Of a DNA stretch of 37,593 nucleotides, positions 1 to 7,586 are shown in pieces. The first letter of the stretch is position 1. Each line of letters starts with the position of its first letter. The notes beneath the pieces were generated by a model. The model saw only the letters and a list, made by a program, of their open reading frames with translations. It made no database searches and was not told the origin of the DNA. The position numbers were made by a program, and so were the translations under genes. Source of the stretch: Pseudomonas sp. BN411 (GTDB lineage: Bacteria > Pseudomonadota > Gammaproteobacteria > Pseudomonadales > Pseudomonadaceae); assembly GCF_029871235.1 (NCBI RefSeq), contig NZ_SSOM01000028.1, forward strand, positions 1 to 37,593. Reading direction: 5' to 3'.

Positions 1-525
1 GCCGGTGGGCAGGATGTCGGAGAGGCAGGTCAGGTCACGGATCTTCTCCATGGCCTTGTCGCGATCGGGGAGTTTGAGCAGGTTGAAGTCGGCGTAGGGC
101 ACCAGCACGTATTCGGCCTGGCCGCCGGTCCAGTCACCCATGTCGACGTAGCCGTAGGCACCACCGGCACGGGCCGGGTTCACGGTCAGGCAGACGCCGG
201 TGTGTTGTTCCTTGCAGGAGCGGCAGCGGCCGCAGGCAACGTTGAAGGGCACGGAAACCAGGTCGCCGATCTTCAGGTTTTCTACGTCGCTGCCCTTCTC
301 GATTACCTCACCGGTGATTTCGTGGCCGAGCACGAGGCCGACCTGGGCGGTGGTACGGCCGCGCACCATGTGCTGGTCCGAGCCGCAGATGTTGGTGGAG
401 ACGACTTTCAGAATGACCCCGTGTTCGATTTTCTTGCCGCGCGGGTCCTGCATTTTGGGGTAGTCGATCTTTTGGACTTCGACCTTGCCCGAACCCAGAT
501 AAACGACACCACGATTACCAGACAT
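1..525 (-). CDS. fdhA: Glutathione-independent formaldehyde dehydrogenase, N-terminal part
   Basis: Zinc-dependent medium-chain dehydrogenase that oxidises formaldehyde to formate with NAD+ in the cytoplasm. Only the first 175 residues are present; the 3' end lies outside the window. Visible are the catalytic-zinc region CGSDQHMVRGR (about residues 48-58), GHEITGEV, and the structural-zinc cysteine cluster CGRCRSCKEQHTGVC, all typical of Pseudomonas FdhA. The start is set by AAGGAGG just before ATG at 525. It lies downstream of a Rieske oxygenase on the same strand, but a terminator sits between them, so it is read by read-through or from its own promoter. Next to O-demethylating enzymes its natural job is removing released formaldehyde. 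Confidence 0.95.
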   Translation of the reverse strand, partial: MSGNRGVVYLGSGKVEVQKIDYPKMQDPRGKKIEHGVILKVVSTNICGSDQHMVRGRTTAQVGLVLGHEITGEVIEKGSDVENLKIGDLVSVPFNVACGRCRSCKEQHTGVCLTVNPARAGGAYGYVDMGDWTGGQAEYVLVPYADFNLLKLPDRDKAMEKIRDLTCLSDILPTG

Positions 526-565
526 GAGACCTCCTTGAATGCGCATGGGATTTGCGCGAATCGGG

Positions 566-605
566 AAAAAAGGGGCGGGTGCCCATCCAGCCGGGAACAC
601 CCGCC
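566..605 (-). terminator. Rho-independent terminator after the first Rieske oxygenase
   Basis: On the minus strand an 8-bp stem, GGCGGGTG pairing with CACCCGCC across a 16-nt loop, is followed within two bases by six T. It starts just after the oxygenase stop codon at 612 and lies before fdhA, so it should end or attenuate the reductase-oxygenase transcript. Confidence 0.75.
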
Positions 606-611
606 GTGCAC

Positions 612-1688
612 TCAACGGGTGGAATGGCGAAGCTGTTCGATGATTCGCCGCGCGCGGTTGGCGCCTGCGTCGACATGGATGTCGAGCATGGGGCGGCCGC
701 CGAAGCGGCACATGTTCCGGTACTGCGCCTCGACCACGATCTTGTCTTCGTCGAAGGTCAGGATGGTTTGCTCGATGACCTTGGCCTTGACCGCCTCCGG
801 GTCGCTCTTTGGGTTGGTGGCCATGGTCCAGTAGTAGTGGCTGGTGGACTCCGTCTCCGGGGTCACGCCATGGAAACCACGCATGTGGAAACCGCCACGA
901 TCCGGGTCGTCCAGGGCGTCGGTGCGCACATCCACGGCACCGGTCCAGATGCGCAAGTGGCTGACGTGGAATTCGATCTCCTGCCACCGATCCACATTGC
1001 CCTTGAAGGGGTAGGCGGCGGTGTAGGTGGGGGGCGGCACCGAGTCCGGCATGTGACGAACGACGCGGACTACATCGCCGACCTCTTCCACTTTCATCTG
1101 CGCGTTCATGTGGATGCTCGCGTTGCCACCGATGGTGTGCAGATGGACATAGCCCAGGTGGCTGAGGTCCATCAGGTTGTCATGGATGAGCTGGTAAGGG
1201 GCGTCGTAGTGGTAGACGTCGCCATCGAACAGGTACTTGCCGCTGCTGTGGACGTCATAGACCGGAGGCTCGCAGGTGGGCTCCGGGTTGGCCTCGCTGC
1301 CGAACCAGATCCAGACGATCCGGTCCTGCTCGCGAACGTGGTAGGCCGGTACCTTGGCCTTGCTGGGCAGCTTGTCCTGGCCGGGGATTTCCAGGCATTT
1401 GCCCTCGGCGTTGAACAGCAGTCCGTGGTAGCCGCAGCGCACGCCACGTTCTTCCAGGGTGCCATTGGACAGGGGCAGCGCCCGGTGGCAGCAGCGGTCT
1501 TCCAGTGCCGCGACCTGGCCATCGGCGGTGCGGAACAGCACGACGGGCTTGTTCAACAGGGTCCGGCCGAGGGGTTGGTCCTTCAGTTCCCAGCCCAGGG
1601 CCGCCACGTACCACTGGTCCAGCGGGAAACTGGGTACGGAGGGGGAGCTGGCCTCGTAGGCGAGCGATTCAGCAGCGGATGCACTCAT
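612..1688 (-). CDS. Rieske non-heme iron oxygenase, VanA-like O-demethylase family
   Basis: Terminal oxygenase of about 358 residues, expected to use O2 and electrons from a VanB-type reductase for oxidative attack, often O-demethylation. The Rieske [2Fe-2S] ligands are C-C-H and C-G-Y-H about 17 residues apart (near residues 65-90). The mononuclear iron site is in DNLMDLSHLGYVH, with a conserved acidic FDEDK...EAQ segment near the C-terminus. Start ATG at 1688 is chosen because GGAG lies six bases upstream; an in-frame ATG at 1700 has no good ribosome site. It is more divergent than the two other oxygenases here, which resemble each other. It follows the reductase gene by 41 bp, so they are probably co-transcribed. 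FdhA next door supports methyl removal; the substrate is unknown. Confidence 0.9.
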   Translation of the reverse strand: MSASAAESLAYEASSPSVPSFPLDQWYVAALGWELKDQPLGRTLLNKPVVLFRTADGQVAALEDRCCHRALPLSNGTLEERGVRCGYHGLLFNAEGKCLEIPGQDKLPSKAKVPAYHVREQDRIVWIWFGSEANPEPTCEPPVYDVHSSGKYLFDGDVYHYDAPYQLIHDNLMDLSHLGYVHLHTIGGNASIHMNAQMKVEEVGDVVRVVRHMPDSVPPPTYTAAYPFKGNVDRWQEIEFHVSHLRIWTGAVDVRTDALDDPDRGGFHMRGFHGVTPETESTSHYYWTMATNPKSDPEAVKAKVIEQTILTFDEDKIVVEAQYRNMCRFGGRPMLDIHVDAGANRARRIIEQLRHSTR

Positions 1689-1709
1689 GGTGATCTCCAT
1701 GGTTCACGG

Positions 1710-1717
1710 TTGTTGTT
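1710..1717 (-). promoter_or_regulatory. Candidate Hfq-Crc (CA) motif before the Rieske oxygenase
   Basis: AACAACAA on the minus strand, a perfect match to AANAANAA, 21 nt upstream of the ATG at 1688 and between the reductase and oxygenase genes. In Pseudomonas, Hfq with Crc binds such A-rich motifs near start codons of catabolic mRNAs to block translation when preferred carbon is present. Confidence 0.5.
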
Positions 1718-1729
1718 CTGGATAGGGAT

Positions 1730-2683
1730 TCAGAGGTCGAGGACCAGGCGCGGCGACTTCGCCCGCGAGCAGCACGGCGTGAACTGGTCGTTGCACGCGT
1801 GCTCGGCCGCCGTCATGAACTGGTCGCGGTGATCCGGGACGCCTTGCAGGACGCGGGTGATGCAGGAACCGCAGATACCCTGTTCGCAGGAGGTCTCGAT
1901 CGTGATCCCGGCTTCGTCGAGCACCTCGAACACGCTGCGGTCGACGGGTATGTGGAAGACCTGGCCACTGCTGGCCAACTCGACCTCGAAGGGGGCATCC
2001 GCGCCATGCTGGGTGGGCGTCGCCGCGAAGAATTCGCGGTGCACCTGGGCTTCGGGCCAGCCGGCGTTTTCCGCGGCCCCCAGGATGTAGCCCATGAATC
2101 CGCCCGGGCCACAGACATAGAGGTGGCGGCCGGCATCCGGATTTGCCAGCAGCGCGGCGGCATCCAGCTTCTGCGCCTGGGCGCCGCTGTCGTCATGCAG
2201 GTGAACGCGTCCGGCAAAGGGCGAGTGCCGTAGCTGCTCGATGAACGCGGCGCGCTCTCGCGAGCGGAAGCAGTAATGCAGCTCAAAGTCCGCCCCCCGG
2301 TGGGACAGCTCGCAGGCCATCGCCAGGATCGGTGTGATGCCGATGCCACCGGCGAACAACAGGTGCCGGGTGCCCTGGTGATCCAGGGCGAAGAGGTTGC
2401 GGGGCTCGCTGATATCGAGCAGTTGCCCTTGCACCACCCGCTCGTGCATCGCCCGGGAGCCGCCACGCGAGGCGGGGTCGTCGAGGACGCCGATCAGGTA
2501 GCGATGGCGTTCCTCCGGATGATTGCAGAGGGAGTACTGGCGGATGAGTCCGGCGCCGATGTGGACATCGATATGGGCGCCGGCCTCGAACGGAGGAAGT
2601 TCGCCACCATCGGCGGCGCAAAGCTCGAAGCTGCAGATACCTTCGGCTTCTCGGGATTTTCGGGTTACACGAACCTGGAGCAT
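1730..2683 (-). CDS. VanB-type oxygenase reductase (FMN, NAD, plant-type ferredoxin)
   Basis: Class IA phthalate-dioxygenase-type reductase of 317 residues that passes electrons from NAD(P)H through FMN and a [2Fe-2S] centre to a Rieske oxygenase. Domain order is as in VanB: flavin domain with RQYSLCN (about residues 48-54), NAD domain with GGIGITP (about 112-118) and CGPGGFM, then a C-terminal ferredoxin domain with CEQGICGSC and a later cysteine near [11 protein letters not shown] at 2683 is preceded by GGAGGG at good spacing; an in-frame GTG at 2698 is less likely. It leads the minus-strand unit with the oxygenase at 612-1688 and faces the MarR regulator. It resembles the second reductase at 30780-31724 along its whole length. 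Confidence 0.93.
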   Translation of the reverse strand: MLQVRVTRKSREAEGICSFELCAADGGELPPFEAGAHIDVHIGAGLIRQYSLCNHPEERHRYLIGVLDDPASRGGSRAMHERVVQGQLLDISEPRNLFALDHQGTRHLLFAGGIGITPILAMACELSHRGADFELHYCFRSRERAAFIEQLRHSPFAGRVHLHDDSGAQAQKLDAAALLANPDAGRHLYVCGPGGFMGYILGAAENAGWPEAQVHREFFAATPTQHGADAPFEVELASSGQVFHIPVDRSVFEVLDEAGITIETSCEQGICGSCITRVLQGVPDHRDQFMTAAEHACNDQFTPCCSRAKSPRLVLDL

Positions 2684-2752
2684 GACGCGGCCCTCCACAC
2701 TGAAGTGGTGATTGCAAAAAGTGGAATTTGAGAACCCGGTGTGGGTGCTGGC

Positions 2753-2827
2753 TCAGTCCGAGGACAAGACGGGGAGGGCGCTGCGGCGGAAGTGCAGGGA
2801 GGGGTAGGCGTAATCGAGGTGGTTCAT
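2753..2827 (-). CDS. Possible 24-residue leader ORF upstream of the reductase
   Basis: ATG at 2827 opens a 24-codon ORF (begins MNHLDYAYPSLHF) ending in TGA at 2753, inside the untranslated leader between the MarR operator and the reductase start. There is only a weak AGG about nine bases upstream and nothing recognisable in the peptide. It could be a chance ORF; it is listed because it fills an otherwise long leader. Confidence 0.2.
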   Translation of the reverse strand: MNHLDYAYPSLHFRRSALPVLSSD

Positions 2828-2921
2828 GGCAAGGACCTGATAATTATTTTTGTGTGGTTCCGCGGCGGCATATCATGCGGACAAACGCCCGCGCCGCTTC
2901 GATGGAGGTAATCCTCGGAGT

Positions 2922-2945
2922 AATTGGTTGCGGTGTCAACCAATT
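2922..2945. promoter_or_regulatory. Perfect inverted repeat, probable MarR operator
   Basis: AATTGGTTG, six bases, CAACCAATT: a perfect 9-6-9 dyad lying 34 bp before the marR-type start codon and in the divergent region shared with the reductase. Size and position fit MarR-family operators. On the minus strand the dyad contains TTGACA (complement of 2934-2939), a possible -35 element for the reductase-oxygenase unit, although the matching -10 is weak. On the plus strand a TATCAT near 2880 could be the -10 for the regulator. Binding here would allow autoregulation plus control of the oxygenase unit. Confidence 0.7.
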
Positions 2946-2979
2946 TGATCATGCACCTCGTCAGTAAGGCGCTTCGTCC

Positions 2980-3450
2980 ATGCACACCGATTCTCAGCTG
3001 AACCTTGCCCGCTACGTTCCCGCGCTGCTCACCTTCCTTGCCAACAAGCTCGCCACCGGCGCCTCGCAGTGCTATCGCAAGCACTTCGGGATCGGCGTGG
3101 TGGAGTGGCGGATGCTGTCCATGCTGGCGGTGGAGGACGGCATCACGGCCAATCGCATCTGCCAGGTGATCGGCCTGGACAAGAGCGCCGTCAGCCGATC
3201 GCTGCAAGCGCTGGAAGCGGCCGGGCATGTCAGCAGCCAGGTGGATCCGCAGGACGCCCGGCGCAATACCGTGAGCCTCACCGCCAGCGGGCGGGAGCTG
3301 CATGACCGGGTGCTGAAGGTGGCGCTCGAGCGCGAGCGCCGGTTGCTCGGTGATCTCAGCCCGGAAGAGGTGGACACCCTGATCGAACTGCTGGGCCGCT
3401 TGCATGGCCAGGTGGCCCATGTGAACGAGTACGACCCGCAGGACGACTGA
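2980..3450 (+). CDS. MarR-family transcriptional regulator
   Basis: Winged-helix dimeric regulator of 156 residues, normal MarR length. The helix-turn-helix and wing are visible in ITANRICQVIGLDKSAVSRSLQALEAAGHV followed by DPQDARRNTVSLTASG (about residues 49-105). It is transcribed away from the reductase/oxygenase unit, with a perfect dyad in the shared promoter region. By family habit it would repress that unit until a phenolic ligand binds; this is inference. AAGG about 12 bases upstream is a modest ribosome site. Its 3' end converges on the second Rieske oxygenase 46 bp away, with no clear terminator between. Confidence 0.9.
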   Translation: MHTDSQLNLARYVPALLTFLANKLATGASQCYRKHFGIGVVEWRMLSMLAVEDGITANRICQVIGLDKSAVSRSLQALEAAGHVSSQVDPQDARRNTVSLTASGRELHDRVLKVALERERRLLGDLSPEEVDTLIELLGRLHGQVAHVNEYDPQDD

Positions 3451-3496
3451 GTGCGCGTCGCCCAACCTACCGTGAGCGAATCTCAGGGATCGCCGG

Positions 3497-4531
3497 TCAG
3501 GCCTGTCCCTGCTCCTGCGCGATCAGCCGATCGAGAATCCGTCGTGCGCGAATGGCGCCAGCGTCACCGGGTAGCAGCAGTGGTTTGAGCGACCAGAAAT
3601 CGGCACTCCCCATGAGCTGCTGTTGGGCCTCCACCATTGGTTTGTCTTCGTTGGCGAAGACGCCGATCAGTATCTGGTCGATGAAGCTGTTGAACTCCCC
3701 GTCGTCCTGCAGGAACGAGCGTGTGTTGGCAAAGAAGTAATGGGTGGTGCTCTCGGACTCAGGGGTCATGATGTGCAGGTTCGAGCTGCTGACGCCTTCG
3801 GAGTAGGGTCTTCCCGGGGATGTCACGCCGGCACCGAGATGCATGAGTGATGGTGCCGACCAGATCACTTCGGACCAGACATCCGCTGGAGCGGAAGGGT
3901 CGGGCATGTGGGCGGCGAAGGCCGGAGGTGCTACTTCATTCCTGGCTTCCCAGAGGATGCGCACCCGGTCCCCGTCGAGCTCTCTGACTTGCGCGCCTAC
4001 GGAGCTCAGCGCACCGCCTCCCAGGGTGGTGGGATGGAGGAAGTCGACATGACTGAGGTCCATGATGTTGTCGCACAGCAGCTGGTAGTTGCAGGTGGAG
4101 TGGAGATACCCGGTATTCCGGGCCGTCGGCCTGGTGTCCGCGAGGAACGCGTAATCGGCGATCAGATCGGGATCGGCCCGCTCCGCATCACCCATCCAGA
4201 TCCACACAGCAAGATGCCGCTCGACCACTGGATAGCCCTTGACGCGAGCCGCTGCTGGAATCTTCCCCTCTCCGTGGGGATTGTGGACGCAGGCGCCGGT
4301 GCTATCGAACTCCAGGCCGTGATAGGGGCAGCGGACGGCGTTGCCACACAGCTTGCCCATCGAGAGCGGCGCAAAGCGATGGGGGCAGCGGTTGCCGATC
4401 GCCGCGATGGTGCCATCTTGCAGGCGATACAGCAGAACCGACTCGCCGAGAATGGTTCGGTTGAATAATTCCCCTTCTGGCACCTCATTGGCCCAGGCGG
4501 CCATGTACCAGGTGTTTTTCAGGAAGGCCAT
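3497..4531 (-). CDS. Rieske non-heme iron oxygenase, VanA-like (second copy)
   Basis: Terminal oxygenase of 344 residues, the typical length of vanillate/dicamba-type O-demethylases. Rieske ligands are CPH (near residue 49) and CPYH about 17 residues on; the mononuclear iron motif is DNIMDLSHVDFLH; the C-terminal NEDKPMVEAQQ segment is conserved with its relatives. It is closely similar to the oxygenase at 32633-33691, sharing the segment RFAPLSMGKLCG and the ending FWSLKP.LLPGDA, and less so to the one at 612-1688. ATG at 4531 follows AAGGAG with an AACAAGAA motif between. No reductase is adjacent, so it presumably borrows one of the two VanB-type reductases. It diverges from the AraC gene, a likely activator. 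Confidence 0.92.
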   Translation of the reverse strand: MAFLKNTWYMAAWANEVPEGELFNRTILGESVLLYRLQDGTIAAIGNRCPHRFAPLSMGKLCGNAVRCPYHGLEFDSTGACVHNPHGEGKIPAAARVKGYPVVERHLAVWIWMGDAERADPDLIADYAFLADTRPTARNTGYLHSTCNYQLLCDNIMDLSHVDFLHPTTLGGGALSSVGAQVRELDGDRVRILWEARNEVAPPAFAAHMPDPSAPADVWSEVIWSAPSLMHLGAGVTSPGRPYSEGVSSSNLHIMTPESESTTHYFFANTRSFLQDDGEFNSFIDQILIGVFANEDKPMVEAQQQLMGSADFWSLKPLLLPGDAGAIRARRILDRLIAQEQGQA

Positions 4532-4533
4532 GT

Positions 4534-4541
4534 TTCTTGTT
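4534..4541 (-). promoter_or_regulatory. Candidate Hfq-Crc motif at the second Rieske oxygenase
   Basis: AACAAGAA on the minus strand, matching AANAANAA, lies between the AAGGAG ribosome site and the ATG at 4531. A protein bound here would directly occlude initiation. Confidence 0.55.
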
Positions 4542-4584
4542 CTCCTTATGGATTCATCGGGCCAGCCCCACTATTGACAAAATA

Positions 4585-4604
4585 AGCTGGACGAACCAGC
4601 TGGT
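4585..4604. promoter_or_regulatory. Overlapping palindromes in the Rieske/AraC divergent promoter
   Basis: AGCTGG, five bases, CCAGCT forms a 6-5-6 dyad, and its right half is also part of the perfect palindrome ACCAGCTGGT (4595-4604). It sits in the 114-bp gap between the second Rieske oxygenase and the AraC gene, near an A/T-rich TATTTT (minus strand) that could be a -10. It is a plausible regulator site, perhaps for the AraC protein; the assignment is inference. Confidence 0.45.
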
Positions 4605-4645
4605 ATCTGATTGTTTTCCGGCTAAATCGTCTCAGTGGGTGGCTC

Positions 4646-5614
4646 ATGGACTTTCTCGGTGAACTGCTGCTTTCCATCCGGCTCGACGCCAGTTCGATCG
4701 GGGTCTTTCACAGCCCGGGGGAATGGGGGTTGGACATGCCGCGGATGGACAGCTCGACCGCGCTGCTCTACGGCGTCCTGGACAAGCCCTGCTGGCTGAT
4801 CAGGGAGGGGCAGCCGGACCTGCAACTGGAGGTCGGCGACCTGGTGCTGGTGCTGGGAGAGGCGAAGGTCGCCATTGCCTCGCAGCCCGGTCTGCCCCTG
4901 GAGCCCTTCCTGGATATGTGGCGCCGGCTCAAGCTGCCGGAAGACCTTCACTCCCGGTCGCGCCGTAGCGCGCCCATCCATTTCGGCGGCGACGGTGTCC
5001 ATCGGAATCCCCGGTTGCTGACGGTGGCCTGTGTGCTTCACGAACCCGAGCGAAACCAGCTGTTGTCCAGCCTGCCGGATGTGCTCGTGCTGCCCGGTCG
5101 CTGCGGGGCTTCGGCGCAGTGGCTGATGCCAACGCTGAGCTGGATGCTGGGCGAGGACCAGGCCCAGAAGCCGGGATTCATGGGGCCGGCGGCGCTGCTC
5201 GCTGGCTTCCTGCTGACCAGCTTCCTGCGTGACTACATCCTGCTGATTCCCGAAGGGCAGTCGGGCTGGCTGCAGGCGCTGACCGACCCGCGCCTGGGCA
5301 AGGCACTGATCGCCATCCATTCGCAAGCGGAGCTGGACTGGTCGGTGGAGACCCTTGCCGCCGAAGCCAGCATGTCCCGCGCGACCTTCTCGAGGCGGTT
5401 CAGCGCACTGCTCGGCCAGTCGCCCGGCCAATACCTGATCGCTACCCGCATGCGCCACGCGGCAAGGGAGCTGCTGAAGGGGCGGGCAAGCGTGGCGGAT
5501 ATCGCCGAGCGCTACGGATATCGCTCCGAGTCGGCCTTCCGCAGCGCCTTCAAGCAGCACCTGGGGGTGAGGCCTCGGGAGTACGCCCGGTCGCGCGAAC
5601 AGGGTGGCGGCTGA
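4646..5614 (+). CDS. AraC-family transcriptional regulator (cupin N-terminal domain)
   Basis: Regulator of 322 residues. The N-terminal half looks like the cupin-type ligand domain of AraC proteins (about 1-190), with MDSSTALLYGVLDKPCWL and LEVGDLVLVLG. The C-terminal half carries the two helix-turn-helix motifs: WSVETLAAEASMSRATFSRRFSALLGQSPGQYLIATRMRHA and VADIAERYGYRSESAFRSAFKQHLGVRPREYAR. It is divergent from the second Rieske oxygenase and lies just upstream of the 16-kb operon, so it could act on either. The ribosome site is a weak GGGTGG. No ligand can be inferred from the sequence. Confidence 0.92.
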   Translation: MDFLGELLLSIRLDASSIGVFHSPGEWGLDMPRMDSSTALLYGVLDKPCWLIREGQPDLQLEVGDLVLVLGEAKVAIASQPGLPLEPFLDMWRRLKLPEDLHSRSRRSAPIHFGGDGVHRNPRLLTVACVLHEPERNQLLSSLPDVLVLPGRCGASAQWLMPTLSWMLGEDQAQKPGFMGPAALLAGFLLTSFLRDYILLIPEGQSGWLQALTDPRLGKALIAIHSQAELDWSVETLAAEASMSRATFSRRFSALLGQSPGQYLIATRMRHAARELLKGRASVADIAERYGYRSESAFRSAFKQHLGVRPREYARSREQGGG

Positions 5615-5706
5615 ACCCGGGCGAGCGCCGTTTCCTGCCCCCGATCCACCCCCAAACACCCCCCTCGCGTAGCACCTGCGCGGTGCCTTCCAGGTATCGC
5701 GATTGC

Positions 5707-5737
5707 CGATACATCGCATCCCAACAAGCGATTAGTC
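5707..5737 (+). promoter_or_regulatory. LysR (NodD-type) box, copy 1, porin operon
   Basis: First of three near-identical 31-bp boxes. It reads CGATA-N4-GCATCC, a core ATC-N9-GAT (5718-5732), and ends GATTAGTC. The ATC-N9-GAT core is the NodD/LysR type, containing T-N11-A. Exactly 19 nt downstream is AACCTGTGC, matched at the same distance in the other two copies. It lies 158 bp before the porin ATG. The divergent NodD-like LysR at 28407-29330, whose own promoter region holds copy 2, is the best candidate to bind it. Confidence 0.75.
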
Positions 5738-5868
5738 AGAGATAACCCTCCACGTCAACCTGTGCCCGTCGCCCGGTCAATCCCGCCTGGCGATGCCACT
5801 CCGGCATTTCGACCGCACCGGTCCGGACTGCCTTGATCCGGCCGGTGGTGGCTCACAAGAAGTTCGCC

Positions 5869-5882
5869 AACAAGAACAATAA
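5869..5882 (+). promoter_or_regulatory. Extended Hfq-Crc motif at the porin start
   Basis: AACAAGAACAATAA is an unbroken AAN repeat holding three overlapping AANAANAA matches. It runs directly into the GAGGG ribosome site of the porin gene (ATG 5896). It is the longest such motif in the window and sits at the head of the 16-kb operon. Confidence 0.65.
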
Positions 5883-5895
5883 GAGGGTTCGTTCA

Positions 5896-7575
5896 ATGGC
5901 TATACGCTATAGCGCCGCATCGCGGTGTGCGCCGTTCACCCTGACGCTCGCAGCAGCTTTGGTATGCGGTGCCCCCTCCGTCCACGCTTTCCAGATCCAG
6001 ACCGGCAATCCGGACCTGAGTCTGCGCTGGGACAACACGCTCAAGTACAGCTCCGCCTGGCGCCTGAAGGACCAGAGCAACAAGCTCACCGAAGGGCAGG
6101 TCGCCCTGAACCAGGACGACGGCGACCGCGCCTTCGACAAGGGGCTGATCTCCAACCGCCTCGACATCCTGTCCGAACTGGACATCGGCTACCGTGACTT
6201 CGGTGCCCGAGTCAGCGGTGCCGGTTGGTTCGACACCGAGTACCAGAACGACAACGACAACGACGATCCGACCCGCGCCAACGCACGCTCGGTGGCCTAC
6301 AACGAGTTCACCGATGACACCCGGCACCTTCACGGTGGCGACGGCGAGATCCTCGACGCCTTCGTCTACTGGAACGGCGCGCTGGGCGACAAGGCCACCT
6401 CGGTACGCCTGGGCCGCCACGGCCTGATCTGGGGCGAGAGCCTGTTCTTCGGCGCCAACGGTATCGCGGGCGGCATGGCCCCGGTGGACGTGGTCAAGGC
6501 GATCTCCGTGCCGAACACCCAGTTCAAGGAGATCACCCGTCCGGTCAACCAGCTGTCCACCACCTACCAGCTGACCGACGACGTCTCTCTCGGCGCCTTC
6601 TACCAGTTTGAGTGGGAAGAGACCCGGCTGCCGGCTTCCGGCAGCTACTTCTCGGTCAGCGATGTGCTCGGCGAGGGCGCCGAACGCCTGATCGTCGGCG
6701 CGCCGTTCCCGGCCTTCCTCGGTGGCAACCCGAGCAGCCCGGCGGCCTTCTTCCATGGCAACGACAAGGAAGCCAGGAGTTCGGGGCAGGGCGGCCTGCA
6801 GCTGCGCTACAGCGCGGACACCGTGGAATACGGCCTCTACGCCATCCAGTACCACGACAAGACGCCGAAGCTGTACCTCAAACCAAGCGCCACCGGGCCG
6901 AACTTCGCCACCGGCGAGGTGGGCCAGTTCTACTGGGTCTACCCGGAAGACATCCGCGCGCTGGGCGCGAGCTTTGCCACCACGGTGGAGGAGTTCAGCT
7001 TCGCCGGTGAAGCCTCCATGCGCTGGAACATGCCGCTGGTTTCCAACGGGCAGACCGTGTTGCCCGGCGTGGAAGCCGACAACAATGACAACCCGCTCTA
7101 CGCGGTGGGCCGCACCGCCCACGTCAACCTGAACGTGCTCGCCTCCCTAGGCCCATCGTTCATTTCCAACGAGGCCAGCCTGGTGGGCGAGGTCGCCTGG
7201 AACCGCCTGCTCAGCGTGACCAAGAATCGCGCCGCGCTGGACCCGGGTGCCACCGACGATGGCCTGGGCCTGAAGCTGGTCTACACCCCGACCTATCGCC
7301 AGGTATTCCCCGGCGTCGACCTCAGCGTGCCGATGGGCCTCAGCTACTTCCCCATGGGCAAGTCGGCGGTGGTGGGGAGCTTCGGTCCGGACAACGGCGG
7401 CGACTTCAACATCGGCGTCAGCGCCACCTACCTCGACCGGGTCACCCTGGGCCTGACCTACACCCACTTCTATGGCTCGGAGGACACCAACCTCGACTCC
7501 GTTTCGCACTTCACCTTCAAGCAGTCGCTGAAGGACCGGGACTACCTGGCCTTCTCCGTGAAAACCACCTTCTGA
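5896..7575 (+). CDS. DUF1302 outer-membrane beta-barrel protein
   Basis: Exported protein of 559 residues. The start at 5896 follows GAGGG and gives a clear signal peptide (MAIRYSAASRC...) with hydrophobic core LTLAAALVCGA and cleavage after VHA; an in-frame start at 5833 would bury this. The mature part is rich in alternating polar/aromatic strands (for example DNTLKYSSAWRLKD, GLQLRYSADTVEYGLYAIQYHD) and ends in phenylalanine (SVKTTF), the usual outer-membrane insertion signal. DUF1302 proteins nearly always sit next to DUF1329, as here (11 bp apart), in loci for hydrophobic or aromatic compounds. Its role is presumed to be a substrate channel or docking barrel. It is the first gene of the 16-kb operon. 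Confidence 0.9.
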   Translation: MAIRYSAASRCAPFTLTLAAALVCGAPSVHAFQIQTGNPDLSLRWDNTLKYSSAWRLKDQSNKLTEGQVALNQDDGDRAFDKGLISNRLDILSELDIGYRDFGARVSGAGWFDTEYQNDNDNDDPTRANARSVAYNEFTDDTRHLHGGDGEILDAFVYWNGALGDKATSVRLGRHGLIWGESLFFGANGIAGGMAPVDVVKAISVPNTQFKEITRPVNQLSTTYQLTDDVSLGAFYQFEWEETRLPASGSYFSVSDVLGEGAERLIVGAPFPAFLGGNPSSPAAFFHGNDKEARSSGQGGLQLRYSADTVEYGLYAIQYHDKTPKLYLKPSATGPNFATGEVGQFYWVYPEDIRALGASFATTVEEFSFAGEASMRWNMPLVSNGQTVLPGVEADNNDNPLYAVGRTAHVNLNVLASLGPSFISNEASLVGEVAWNRLLSVTKNRAALDPGATDDGLGLKLVYTPTYRQVFPGVDLSVPMGLSYFPMGKSAVVGSFGPDNGGDFNIGVSATYLDRVTLGLTYTHFYGSEDTNLDSVSHFTFKQSLKDRDYLAFSVKTTF

Positions 7576-7586
7576 GGGACTTGCGC

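Noticed and set aside
552-1832. 426-codon plus-strand frame over the first Rieske oxygenase and reductase end
   Set aside because: It is antisense to a gene with clear Rieske and iron-binding motifs; the product is a low-complexity V/A/H/D-rich shadow.
4574-4579. TTGACA as a plus-strand promoter for the AraC gene
   Set aside because: No acceptable -10 is found 16-18 bp downstream; the site there is the AGCTGG dyad.
4622-5719. 365-codon minus-strand frame over the AraC gene
   Set aside because: The AraC frame has both helix-turn-helix motifs; the opposite frame is Gln/Arg/His-rich with no motif.
5893-7122. 409-codon minus-strand frame over the porin
   Set aside because: It is a complement of the signal-peptide-bearing barrel gene with no recognisable domain.
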